DNA of 64,000 nt from Bactericera cockerelli. Lineage: Eukaryota > Arthropoda > Insecta > Hemiptera > Triozidae. The stretch is from NCBI GenBank assembly GCA_024516035.1, contig CM044964.1, forward strand, positions 9,183,736 through 9,247,735. The letters are read 5' to 3'. The notes beneath the pieces are model-generated. The model ran no database searches and had not been told where the DNA came from. It worked only from the letters and a program-made list of their open reading frames with translations. Shown piece by piece: positions 26,850-33,745 of the stretch (positions within the stretch are counted from its first letter, which is position 1; each line of letters opens with the position of its first letter). Both the position numbers and the translations under genes were made by a program.

Positions 26850-29800
26850 ACTTTTGTATCTCTGTCTCACCTCTCCACATCGTTCATGACAGTGCGTCCC
26901 TTCTTCTCATGCGTCAGAGCGTCACTGCAGACCCCCACTATCTCTCTCTCTCTCTCTCTCTCTCTTCTACTTTTGTATCTCTGTCTCACCTCTCCACATC
27001 GTTCATGACGGTGCGTCCCTTCTTCTCATGCGTCAGAGCGTCACTGCACACGCCCACTATCAGGTAGACGTTGGGGAACACATTCTTGGCCTGCATCAGC
27101 TGGCGCGAGTGGCCCTGGTGGAACATGTCGTAGATGCCGTCCGCGTAGACCCGCACTTTACGACACGCTGGAATAATCAAATAATATTGTAGATTAGAAT
27201 ATAATGTACCCGCACATTAGGACACGCTGGAATAATCAAATAATATTGTAGATTAGAATATAATGTACCCGCACTTTACGACACGCTGGAAATTTAAAAA
27301 AAATATAGATTAGAATATAATGTACCCGCACATTAGGACACGCTGGAATAATCAAATAATATTGTAGATTAGAATATAATGTACCCGCACTTTACGACAC
27401 GCTGGAAATTTAAAAAAAATATAGATTAGAATATAAATAAACAAATATCATAAATTAACAATCTATTCAACACAGATAGGTACTTCGAAACATAAGTATA
27501 CAAGTAAACATTATTACATTATTAAGAATATTTGTGTAATTAGTTATGTATTTATTCTTTTTATGTACCTTCACCTTCTTAATATATTTCTTTATTGTAC
27601 CGTAATATTGTACCTATCATGTATATCAATTGATGCAAATAAAATTACAAATCTAATTTACCCGCACTTTACGACACGCTGGAATAATGAAATATTGTAG
27701 AATATAATTTACCCACACTTTAGGACACGCTGGAATAATAAAATAGTGTACATTGGAATATAACTAGTGGTTCTAGTTGTATAAATGTTCAATGAAGAAT
27801 GAGGAACACGCTGGAATAATGTAATAGTGTACATTGGAATATAACTAGTGGTTCTAGTTGTATAAATGTTCAATGAAGAATGAGGAACACGCTGGAATAA
27901 TGTAATAGTGTACATTGGAATATAACTAGTGGTTCTAGTTGTATAAATGTTCAATGAAGAATGAGGAACACGCTGGAATAATGTAATAGTGTACATTGGA
28001 ATATACCTAGTGGTTCTAGTTGTATAAATGTTCAATGAAGAATGAGGAACACGCTGGCATAATAAAATATTGTACATTTGAATATAACGAGTGGTTCTAG
28101 TTGTATAAATGTTCAATGAAGAATGAGGAACACGCTGGAATAATGTAATAGTGTACATTGGAATATACCTAGTGGTTCTAGTTGTATAAATGTTCAATGA
28201 AGAATGAGGAACACGCTGGCATAATAAAATATTGCACATTTGAATATAACTAGTGGTTCTAGTTGTATAAATGTTCAATGAAGAATGAGGAACACGCTGG
28301 CATAATAAAATATTGTACATTTGAATATAACTAGTGGTTCTAGTTGTATAAGGGTTGGGTGGAAGAGATTGCCATAGGCAATAACCCCGCCCTTTAGTTA
28401 GGACATATGTATATATTTTATTTATTTTTTTCTTGTGTTATATTATTATTATTGTCATTTTTATATTTACTTTTTCCCATTATTTGTCTGAATTTGTCTG
28501 TATGTTCTACTAATAAAGTGTTTCTAAATAAAATAAATAAATAAATAAATGAAGAATGAGGAACACGCTGGAATAATAAAATATTGTACATTTCAATATA
28601 ACGAGTGGTTCTAGTTGTATAAATGTTCAATGAAGAATGAGGAACACGCTGGAATAATAAAGTATTCTTCTTCTTCTTCTTTTACTCTGTCTTATGCCGC
28701 TCAAGCAGGGTCGACGTTGTTCAACCTCATGGTTGAGGTTGATTGGTTGTGGCACATTTTTTACGGCTGGATGCCCTTCCTAACGCCAACGATTCTATTT
28801 GATTTAACGTCCTGGATTAGGACCGGGGTTTTACCCTCCATTTGCTGGGAATCGTACCAGCTACCCACATTAACCTCACCCAGCCTGGGTAGGGCCGGAA
28901 ATGCCAGCCTCACGTGTTTGGAATAATAAAGTATTGTACATTTGAATATAATATAACTAGATTATATAAATGTTCAATGAAGAATGAGGACATCGAGACC
29001 TTTCATTCAATACCCCACTCGATAGGTTTTAATTAAAAATATCAACCGGCCCTTTTTTTTGGCCCTTTTTCGATTTTTATGCAGTCACTCGGCCACCGTG
29101 ACTACATATAATTTGAATGAAGAAAAGCCCACCTTTGCCCTGTTTAGCGTCCTCGTACGAGATCTTCTGGTCGTACTGGCACTGGGTCCTCTCCTCCACC
29201 GCTTCCGGCTCATCGTCGAAGGAGGCGGGCTTGGTGATAGAGATGGAGGAGGACTCCTGCAGAGCCAGGGAGGGGTAGGACACGGCCTTCTTGGGCGAAT
29301 CTGCGGCGGGGGAATCAAAGGGTTAACAGAACAAAAGGTGTAGTAGTACTATACTAATAAGTATAAGTAGTGCTTTATTTAGGCTGTCAGCGCAAGACAG
29401 GTAGTCCCATTATGCCAACAGTTGAACAAAGCACCTCTTTATTTATTTGAGTATAAATACAATGTACATAAAATAACAATTGCAGAGTAAAGATAATAGA
29501 AAACAAGATAAAGAATAATGGTAATTAAAAGAAAAGCAAAAAGAAAAAAAAATCACATTCAATCACACATTCACACCAGGTACGGTAGTATAAGTGGGTC
29601 ATTATGGGAGGAGGAATGATAATAAGGATTAGAGGGGGATTGTTTTCTTGCCAACAGCTTCAATAAGGGAAGATCTAAATCGAAAGAAAGATTTACAGTT
29701 GAGGATGGGGGGTGGAATGGAGTTCCAAAAGGCAATTGAGGATGACAGGAATTCCTTGTGATAATAATACTCTATAGTGGAGGGTTACCAGGCAGGGTTA

Positions 29801-32661
29801 CTGCTTACAGCATCTACTACCTAACCCTCAGTCTTATTATTATGTCGTCACATAATCAAATAAATGAGGAAAATTTCATGCACGAGGTGGCATTCGAACC
29901 AACGGATTCCTACGCTACCTTGATTACCAGCCTAGCGCCTTAAGCACTTGACTATCAATGCACGGTTGTCCCACTAACATAGTGGTCGAGGCATCGATCT
30001 GGTAATCTGAAGATGGCGGGTCCGAACCCAGCCAGGACATGACAAGTTAATATATTTTCTACCCACTATTTTAATTTCCGGGGAGCTTCCCTAAACAAAA
30101 TTCTCATGTGCTGCGTCCATAATAGTTCTACTATTGCACCCTATTTTTTAAAAAAAAAATCTACCCAACCCGGGATCGAACTCAGGATCTCTGGACAACT
30201 GTTAAACCACACTTATAAGAAAAGATAAGATAAGATAGCCTTTATTGGAGCATATTTTTTTTTACAATTTAACAGATTACAGAATTTACAGAAAAAGCCA
30301 TTGAGTTCATAAGCTAAAATAAACAATTTTTTTTTCTTCAATTAAAAACAATTGGCTGAAGACCTCTAGGGGGGGGCTTGAGTCCCCTAGGATCATAATA
30401 ATAAAGCCAATAATTATGCTAAGGTACATAATCATTGGCTACATTATTAGATATATTACAGTTATTTCCCTTAAACTATAGAAGGAATCGACCTGCCAAA
30501 TTTTATTATTATTTTTTTTTTTGTATTGGAGAAGATACAGTCAAAAAGTTGTAGACCTTCCTCCCCTATACTCTTCCACCTCTTCCTATCCTGCGCTATT
30601 ACTTTCCAATTTGGACCTGCTAGAGTTTGAAATTCTTCATGCCATTTTTTTTTTTGGTCGACCCCTCCTTCTTTTTTTCTCACCCTTACCATTGTTGTTT
30701 TCTCCGGTGAACAGTTCCTCGTCCAAGGCTCGCGCCTCGTCCAGACTGGAGATGTGCTGCGCTACGCTACTCAGTAGACTGGACGTCCCATCCACACTGT
30801 CTTCTGAAACCATCATTTGGAATACAATCAATTAGAATACAGCCGTTTAAGTGTCGAGTCTCGATTTTTTTTTTTTTTTTTTTTTATTTTTTTTTACAAT
30901 GTTTCCTTATTTTCTAGACATTTTACAATTTATTGATAGCTTAAGATGGTAGAAAGGTACAATATTGAAGGTATGAAGAAAGTAACCCCGCCCTTTAGTT
31001 AGGGCATGTGTTTATATATGTTACAGGCCAAACTGTTTTTTAGGATAAACTAGTATATCCTAGGACAAACTAGTTTGTCCTGAGGGCGTCCGGACAAACT
31101 AGTTTATCCTAGGCCAAACTAGTTTATCCTAACGCACTTAGGATTAACTAGATTTTCCGGATTAAAATGTTTATATTTCAGTCCAAACTAGTTCGTCCTA
31201 GGACAAACTAGTTTATCCTAGGCACAACTGATTTTACAGTAAAGTCTGGCACACCGCACGTGTGATCTCAATGAACTTCTATTCAGTTACAATTTGTTTT
31301 TCTTGAGTCTTGTGCCCGCATCGACAAGTGTTTCTTTTCCTTTTTGTACCTATATATTAAAATAATTCGTTCTTTAAATTTGTGTAATTCCCTATTTCAC
31401 GTGTTTTTTTTTTTTAACCACCTACTTATTCAAAGTGTTATGGATCAAAAGGAGTAGAGACAGATATTTTTGGAAGAAGTTTTGAGATTAGAAGATTCTA
31501 AGAAAGAGACACATTACGATTTACTTTCAAAGGAAAATTACTCAAAGCTCATTTTAGAAGTGGAGGAGGCTGAGAGTGTAGAGAAAAGAACCCCAATACA
31601 ACAAAGGAGATTACAGTGATTTGGCGTGCTCTGCATCGGAAACGTCAAGAAACTAGTTTCACGATCCGAAGGAGCTGTCAAACACTATCTTAACTGTGGA
31701 TGAGTTTATGACGTCATCGATGCTGCACAATGCACATGTAGCAGTAGGACACGGTGGTAAAGACAGACTTATTGGCAGAAACGTCTATGAGAAAAAATTC
31801 TAACCCGCTGGGGATCAAACCCAGTCAACACTTACTTATATTTTACATTTAACTTTATTTGAATTAATTTTCTTCTTTTATTTTTTGAAAATCAGATAAA
31901 TAAAATAATACTTACCTATCTTATGCATTTAACTTTATTGTTATCATTTTCTTTCATTATTTGAAAATCAGTTGTGCCTAGGATAAACTAGTTTGTCCTA
32001 GGACAAACTAGTTTGGACTGAAATATAAGCATTTTAATTCGGAAAATCTAGTTTATCCTAAGTGCGTTAGGATAAACTAGTTTGGCCTAGGATAAACTAG
32101 TTTATCCGAACGCCCTTAGGATAAACTAGTTTGTCCTAGGATATACTAGTTTATCCTGAAAAACAGTTTGGCCTGCAACATATATATTTTTCTATTCCTT
32201 TTCCTTTTTATTGTATATATTGTTTTCATTTTTTCATTGTTATATTAATTATTTATACTTTACATATGTATTTTATATCTAATAAAGTGTTTAAGCCAGC
32301 GTCGATGGCGCGTTGAATGCACCGGTTCTCGTTGGATCACCGAAGTTAAGCAACGTCCAGCGAGGTGAAGACTTCGTGATGCTGGCATTCCGGCCCAACC
32401 CAGGCTGGGTGAGGTTAATGTGGGTAGCAGGTTTGTGAGTTTCCCCGTCGTGATATGACCATGCAGTTGAAAGCGACGTTAAAAACCAAAAAAAAGTGTT
32501 TAATAAGAATAACTGTAAGTAATTCTAAATCAAGAAGAAGAAAAAATTGTCTCACCTGTGGACGAGGCTTCCATGATTTTCGGCAGTTTTCGTTTCCGAG
32601 TGGAGCGAGTTTGTCGGAGTGGCTTCGTCTCGTGTGATTCCAGTGTGGACGAAGCCATCAT
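14197..32661 (-). CDS. Pcyt1 (PCYT1A/B homologue): Choline-phosphate cytidylyltransferase (CTP:phosphocholine), complete eight-exon gene
   Basis: Coding exons in transcript order are 32661-32556, 30803-30690, 29300-29133, 27167-26990, 26088-25998, 18403-18182, 16496-16246 and 14461-14197. Together they total 1,395 bp (464 residues plus stop) and every junction keeps phase. The enzyme makes CDP-choline from CTP and phosphocholine, the rate-limiting step of phosphatidylcholine synthesis. Visible parts: a basic NLS-like stretch near residues 19-28; the cytidylyltransferase fold from about residue 130 with HQGH at 146-149; RTEGVSTSD at 253-261; an amphipathic membrane-binding domain M with [18 protein letters not shown]; and a Ser/Pro-rich tail ending in an [13 protein letters not shown] acidic stretch. 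ATG ATG at 32661-32656 is the start. The 7.6 kb intron 5 holds a large satellite. Several exon edges are copied in tandem arrays, which is highly unusual. Confidence 0.95.
14485..15190. other. Purine-rich intron 7 tract
   Basis: About 700 bp of A/G-rich sequence on the plus strand (pyrimidine-rich in the direction of PCYT1 transcription), mostly short gaa, aag and gga permutations. Open frames here are compositional. Confidence 0.6.
15207..15320. mobile_element. Short TTAA-flanked palindromic MITE
   Basis: The ends read TTAACACTTAGACGACCGG and, inverted, TTAACACGTAGACGATCGG, so TTAA is present at both ends. It contains the perfect 20-bp palindrome GTGTACCACCGGTGGTACAC at 15282-15301. Length 114 bp. 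The TTAA target is typical of piggyBac-type elements; the assignment is inference. It is related to the element at 890-1205. Confidence 0.7.
16030..16200 (+). repeat. L2 LINE 3' end
   Basis: Starts tgggtggaagagattgccac, then aggcaataaccccgcccttt and an AT-rich tail ending ctacccaataaggctt. Intron 7 of PCYT1. Confidence 0.6.
16246..16496 (-). CDS. Pcyt1: PCYT1 exon 7 (membrane-binding domain M)
   Basis: Acceptor cccccccag before 16496, donor GTGAGAGC after 16246. It encodes [20 protein letters not shown], then [40 protein letters not shown] and [19 protein letters not shown]. In this family the amphipathic helix inserts into phosphatidylcholine-poor membranes and activates the enzyme, and the Ser-Pro sites are phosphorylated. 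Confidence 0.95.
16497..16905 (-). repeat. Acceptor-edge array of PCYT1 exon 7
   Basis: Four extra copies (about 16566, 16737, 16808 and 16879) repeat ttctggaaccggaactttt plus tctcctggggg, that is, the first 30 or so coding bases of exon 7 with its cag acceptor. They are separated by gtgaaagggttaaatattatt units. In the transcript direction each unit supplies a TTAAC branchpoint-like motif, a pyrimidine tract, CAG and the exon start. The fourth copy lacks the acceptor because a SINE joins it. Confidence 0.9.
16905..17110 (+). mobile_element. tRNA-derived SINE (family S1), head truncated
   Basis: It starts within the B-box region (gagttcgaaacccagcc), continues aggacatgacaag, then the body with cttgggcttactgctggaat and ends gcgatattattatt. 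The body matches the copies at 5670-5880 and 45463-45668. Confidence 0.75.
17355..18170 (-). repeat. Donor-edge array of PCYT1 exon 6: eight extra copies of exon end plus 5' splice site
   Basis: The motif ccgactcacattcaggtagg begins at 17355, 17467, 17579, 17679, 17776, 17873 (with ccgacttac), 17970 and 18064, and at the true exon (18173). Each unit holds about 66 bases encoding [22 protein letters not shown], the donor GTGAGTCGG (GTAAGTCGG in one) and a variable TTA/TAA run. Spacings are 112, 112, 100, 97, 97, 97, 94 and 109 bp, all equal to 1 modulo 3. The variable sites in the coding part are AAG/AAA, GCC/GCG and CGG/CGC (synonymous) and one GTG/GGG. Confidence 0.95.
18182..18403 (-). CDS. 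Pcyt1: PCYT1 exon 6 (RTEGVSTSD signature)
   Basis: 222 bp, phase 0 at both ends, encoding [20 protein letters not shown] through [20 protein letters not shown] to [21 protein letters not shown]. The donor is GTGAGTCGG. The last 66 or so bases plus the donor are repeated eight more times downstream (17355-18170), and acceptor-edge copies lie upstream (18404-18985). Confidence 0.97.
18404..18985 (-). repeat. Acceptor-edge array of PCYT1 exon 6, 107-bp higher-order unit
   Basis: The unit boundary cattaggatggaaagggtt recurs at 18521, 18628, 18735 and 18842 (period 107), built from two related halves of about 53 bp. Each half contains an agtc-a/g-atctggga version of the real cgaagtcgatctgggggg edge, that is, CCCAG followed by ATCGACT or ATTGACT in the transcript direction, with TTTAACCCTTTCC upstream. 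Confidence 0.9.
19330..19520 (+). mobile_element. 5S rRNA-derived SINE
   Basis: Head tgcaccggttctcgtaagat, caccgaagttaagc and cgtccagcgaggt match 5S rRNA order. The central domain (ggctgggtgag) and tail (gtcgtgatatgaccatgcag) follow. Confidence 0.75.
19575..19755. mobile_element. Hairpin MITE interrupted by a T run
   Basis: The arms ccagaaacactttttactct and, inverted, agtaagtgtttctg flank an inner palindrome built on gcactctgattggtt / aaccaatcagag. A poly(T) of about 30 bp occupies 19660-19692. Related to the perfect hairpin at 47432-47500. Confidence 0.65.
19765..19965 (+). mobile_element. 5S rRNA-derived SINE, 5' truncated
   Basis: Retains acaacgtccagcaaaggact, tggatggttgatcattcaaa, the central domain and a tail with gtcgtggtatgagcatgc. 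Confidence 0.6.
20240..20386. repeat. 19-bp minisatellite, about 8 copies
   Basis: The unit is aaatggaggatggaacacc with c/a and gga/gaa variants. It gives matching open frames on both strands for compositional reasons. Confidence 0.85.
20545..20755 (+). mobile_element. tRNA-derived SINE (family S3), 3' truncated
   Basis: Head ccgtggtgtaacggttgtga, B-box gagttcgattccggg, then the central domain with aagctaggtgaggttaatgt and cccagcgattggagggtaaa. Confidence 0.75.
20900..21172 (+). repeat. S2 SINE body fragment joined to an unidentified coding-like fragment
   Basis: 20905-20990 matches the S2 body (acccagcacctaaatgggaa). Downstream, an 84-codon frame reads [20 protein letters not shown], then [20 protein letters not shown]. 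This looks like the tail of a retroelement or transposon protein with a repeated Q-R-x-S-x-x-x-Q-R-G-N motif, but the family is not certain. Confidence 0.4.
21690..21872 (-). mobile_element. tRNA-derived SINE (family S4)
   Basis: Minus-strand head with GAGTTAGCGCGCTGAGCATT and B-box GGGTTCGATTCTCAGCGGGG, then the body with CTCATACCTCGTGAGGAAAA. Full copies lie at 49535-49803 and 51605-51887. Confidence 0.75.
21890..22277. mobile_element. MITE with perfect 33-bp TIRs, each itself hairpin-forming
   Basis: The left end aattcgcctctgataacaca with aagaggcgtaaac is matched base for base by the inverse at 22245-22277. Within each TIR, gcctct and agaggc can pair. Internal sequence has no coding frame. 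Lies in PCYT1 intron 5. Confidence 0.85.
22972..24722. repeat. 25-bp satellite array, about 70 copies
   Basis: The consensus unit is caaagtatccagttctccaaattat (25 bp) with recurrent variants (ctaaaaattat, caccaaattac, cgccaaattac). A block of about 690 bp containing the rare accaaattaccaaagtatccaaaatataaaag variant occurs three times, so there is a higher-order repeat. It is located in PCYT1 intron 5. The ctaaaa variant brings in a stop, so the array is not a long frame. Confidence 0.95.
25058..25325 (-). mobile_element. tRNA-derived SINE (family S2)
   Basis: Reverse copy of 53312-53600: tcgtagccatgaaacagaag, gcttgtggtctgtgctgtag, tgcctcccctctgatgagcg. The tRNA head is diverged. Confidence 0.7.
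25382..25880 (+). repeat. Interspersed repeat with gtctgtctgtctgtccgtcc and atatctcgagaacag
   Basis: Starts ttactttcctcatcctataa; a second copy is at 60130-60440 (ttactttccttatcatataa, then catgtctgtctgtctgttta and agatatctcgagaacggcc). This type of sequence is common in arthropod genomes (recognition from memory). No coding content. Confidence 0.65.
25998..26088 (-). CDS. Pcyt1: PCYT1 exon 5
   Basis: 91 bp encoding [20 protein letters not shown], then [10 protein letters not shown]. Acceptor ctccctcag, donor GTGAGAAG. This is a conserved catalytic-domain segment. No edge array was found on either side of this exon. Confidence 0.96.
26480..26985 (-). repeat. Donor-edge array of PCYT1 exon 4: three copies of exon end plus donor, joined by (CT)n
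   Basis: Copies at about 26533-26607, 26711-26785 and 26868-26942 repeat the last 74 or so bases of exon 4 ([23 protein letters not shown]) with the GTGAGAC donor and agatacaaaagtag. The three copies are identical to each other and differ from the real exon at three sites, all third codon positions and all synonymous (GGC/GGG, GTG/GTC, ACC/ACT). Confidence 0.95.
26990..27167 (-). CDS. Pcyt1: PCYT1 exon 4 (HQGH catalytic motif)
   Basis: Acceptor attattccag before 27167, donor GTGAGAC after 26990. It encodes [20 protein letters not shown], then [20 protein letters not shown] and [16 protein letters not shown]. HxGH is the CTP-binding signature of the cytidylyltransferase superfamily. Both edges are copied in flanking arrays (26507-26985 and 27168-28640). 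Confidence 0.97.
27168..27720 (-). repeat. Acceptor-edge array of PCYT1 exon 4
   Basis: Units of about 60 bp repeat cccgcactttacgacacgctg (or cacattaggacacgctg) plus gaataatcaaataatattgt. In the transcript direction each is an AT-rich tract, ATTCCAG and the exon start CGTGTCGTAAAGTGCGGG. Four clean copies lie between 27210 and 27420 and two more near 27660 and 27712. Confidence 0.9.
27720..28660 (-). repeat. 81-bp minisatellite derived from the exon 4 acceptor edge
   Basis: The unit ends gaggaacacgctggaataat and contains actagtggttctagttgtat and aaatgttcaatgaagaatga. About ten copies with period 81. Only the cag/CGTG core of the acceptor edge is kept. An L2 tail interrupts it at about 28350-28548 and an S3 SINE follows. 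Confidence 0.9.
28352..28550 (+). mobile_element. L2 LINE 3' end inserted in the 81-bp array
   Basis: gggttgggtggaagagattg, then gcaataaccccgccctttag, an AT-rich tail, gtatgttctactaataaagt and a (taaa)n end. Array sequence resumes on the right (aatgaagaatgaggaacacg). Confidence 0.8.
28670..28925 (-). mobile_element. tRNA-derived SINE (family S3), head truncated
   Basis: ttcttcttcttttactctgt, caacctcatggttgaggttg, ggctggatgcccttcctaac, then the central domain. It ends at cctcacgtgtttgg without the tRNA head. Confidence 0.8.
29133..29300 (-). CDS. Pcyt1: PCYT1 exon 3
   Basis: Acceptor ccgccgcag, preceded by a gttaaccctttgattc branchpoint/pyrimidine region; donor GTGGGC. It encodes [20 protein letters not shown], then a segment ending [16 protein letters not shown]. 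The final motif directly precedes the catalytic domain in insect enzymes. Confidence 0.92.
29345..29762 (-). mobile_element. Non-LTR retrotransposon 3' remnant (family L1a)
   Basis: Minus-strand translation of 29645-29762 reads [33 protein letters not shown], the F-x-x-x-x-x-x-W-N-x-I/L-P pattern found at the C-terminus of many LINE reverse-transcriptase proteins. The 3' UTR and the tacttata terminus follow. The same UTR is at 35872-36185. Confidence 0.65.
29765..29960 (-). mobile_element. tRNA-derived SINE (family S5)
   Basis: Same body as 13110-13325 (cctcagtcttattattatgt, cgtcacataatcaaataaat); B-box complement cattcgaaccaacgg. Confidence 0.7.
30502..30675 (-). mobile_element. RTE-type retrotransposon C-terminal remnant
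   Basis: The minus strand reads [20 protein letters not shown], then [20 protein letters not shown], followed by an AATAATAAAATT tail at the left. The G-R-P-x-x-x-W and D-R-x-x-W pattern matches the C-terminus of RTE-like proteins. Related to 55955-56335. Confidence 0.7.
30690..30803 (-). CDS. Pcyt1: PCYT1 exon 2
   Basis: Acceptor gtttcag before 30803, donor GTAAGGG after 30690. It encodes [20 protein letters not shown], then [17 protein letters not shown]. This is the variable N-terminal region. The donor lies only about 15-20 bp from an RTE-type retrotransposon remnant. Confidence 0.88.
30985..31014 (+). repeat. L2 LINE tail, left half, split by the Ginger-like insertion
   Basis: taaccccgccctttagttag-ggcatgtgtt. 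The right half resumes at 32181 (tatatatttttctattcc...aataaagtgtt). Confidence 0.7.
31019..32180. mobile_element. 1.16-kb DNA transposon remnant with TIRs of about 215 bp, Ginger-like
   Basis: The termini are TGTTACAGGCCAAACTG (left) and, inverted, TGTTGCAGGCCAAACTG (right). They extend into arms of about 215 bp filled with aaactagtttatcctagg units. TATA directly flanks both ends (31015-31018, 32181-32184). The interior plus strand has broken coding: [39 protein letters not shown], then [30 protein letters not shown]. The H...H-x-x-x-G-H-G-G region resembles the zinc-binding head of gypsy-type integrases. Long TIRs, TGTNR ends and 4-bp duplications are traits of Ginger transposons. In-frame stops make it defective. 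Confidence 0.75.
32295..32490 (+). mobile_element. 5S rRNA-derived SINE
   Basis: gccagcgtcgatggcgcgtt, gaatgcaccggttctcgttg, gatcaccgaagttaagcaac, gtccagcgaggtgaa, then the central domain (ggctgggtgaggttaatgtg) and the tail cgtgatatgaccatgcagtt. The clearest 5S-like head in the window. It lies about 65 bp from PCYT1 exon 1. Confidence 0.85.
32556..32661 (-). CDS. Pcyt1: PCYT1 exon 1 (start codon, NLS)
   Basis: Two consecutive ATGs begin [20 protein letters not shown], then [15 protein letters not shown]. The donor GTGAGAC follows 32556. The basic [10 protein letters not shown] run resembles the nuclear localisation signal of CCT-alpha. A nearby ATG a few bases upstream is out of frame. The exon ends in phase 1 and joins exon 2 to make Glu. 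Confidence 0.9.
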
Positions 32662-33126
32662 TGCATAGTTCGTAGACTGGCCGCTTGGGTGTCGTTTCTC
32701 AGAGCGCACGTGTGGAAGAGGCGCTTGATTATTGGAGTTGAACGATCAGATAAGTGAGTGAGACAGTGAAAGGAGGACAGTTGATGGCTATCAGGAAAAT
32801 AAAATTGACGGTCTAAAGATGGTGAGGGTTTATTCAGTGTCCACAACTTGGTTGGCTGATATTTGAATAGCAGGCGAAATAAGAAAGTTGAGTTTAATTT
32901 TTTGATACAAAGAACTTGCATAAATATAATCAAGGATAATTTACAAGATTGATTTGAAAGGACTTGTTGACAATAATATCAAGGATTTATTTGACAGAGT
33001 AGAGGGATAGGAGATGTTTGTCTTGGTTGGGAATGATTTCAGACGGTGGCTTTCAGTGTCTTGTGTAGTACTGGAGACTTCTGGAACAGAAATAAGAGGG
33101 GTACGGATTGGTTATTTCAATCAAAG

Positions 33127-33240
33127 GGTTGAGTGGAAGAGATTGCCATAGGCAATAACCCCGCCCTTTAGTTAGGACATATATTATGTATTATTTGTTT
33201 ATTTTTTTCCTGTTTATATTAATATTGTCAATTTTCTATT
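33127..33240 (+). repeat. L2 LINE 3' end, truncated
   Basis: gggttgagtggaagagattg, ccataggcaataaccccgcc; the tail ends in a short palindrome with tattgacaatattaatataaac at 33220-33258. Confidence 0.65.
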
Positions 33241-33629
33241 GACAATATTAATATAAACAGGAGTTATAGGTCAAAAGATATGGATATTACGCAGGACGTC
33301 CGACCCTGTATCTCAAGAACGGTAAGTTGTAGCTCACTCAAATTTATTGTAATGAACTTCTCTTTATGAGACCTTTAAAACAATATGCAACAAGACATAC
33401 TATTCTATTTAAGATTTTAAAGTTGGTCCATGCCCAGCCTGACTGGGGCCGTGTAGGCAAATTCTTATTGGCTGAAAATTAATCCTCCTAAAAATTAAGG
33501 AATACGGGTTTTTGCGTTTTCTTGTATTTTGAGCCATTCTCGAGATACGGGGGGTGGGGTGAGACTTTATGCTCACCCTGTATATGATGTTCTTCTAATA
33601 AAGAGTTTCATAATAATAATCGTATTAGT

Positions 33630-33745
33630 TAAGTAGTCACCGTTACCAGGGTTCAATCCCCAACAGCGTGGATTTTTTTTCGGCTCTGTACTTCAATGTC
33701 CGGGCTCCTCTCATACATATCTCGTGAGGAAAAATAAGATTTGTA
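33630..33745 (+). mobile_element. tRNA-derived SINE fragment (family S4-like)
   Basis: B-box cagggttcaatccccaac, then the body ctgtacttcaatgtccgggc and catatctcgtgaggaaaaat, as in S4 copies. Confidence 0.55.

Noticed and set aside
26452..27067. Ser-Leu-rich frames
   Set aside because: (CT)n microsatellite plus antisense exon 4 copies.
27709..28320. 203-codon frame with a repeated [14 protein letters not shown] motif
   Set aside because: Period 81 is a multiple of three, so the minisatellite stays open. It is intronic and ends in array sequence.
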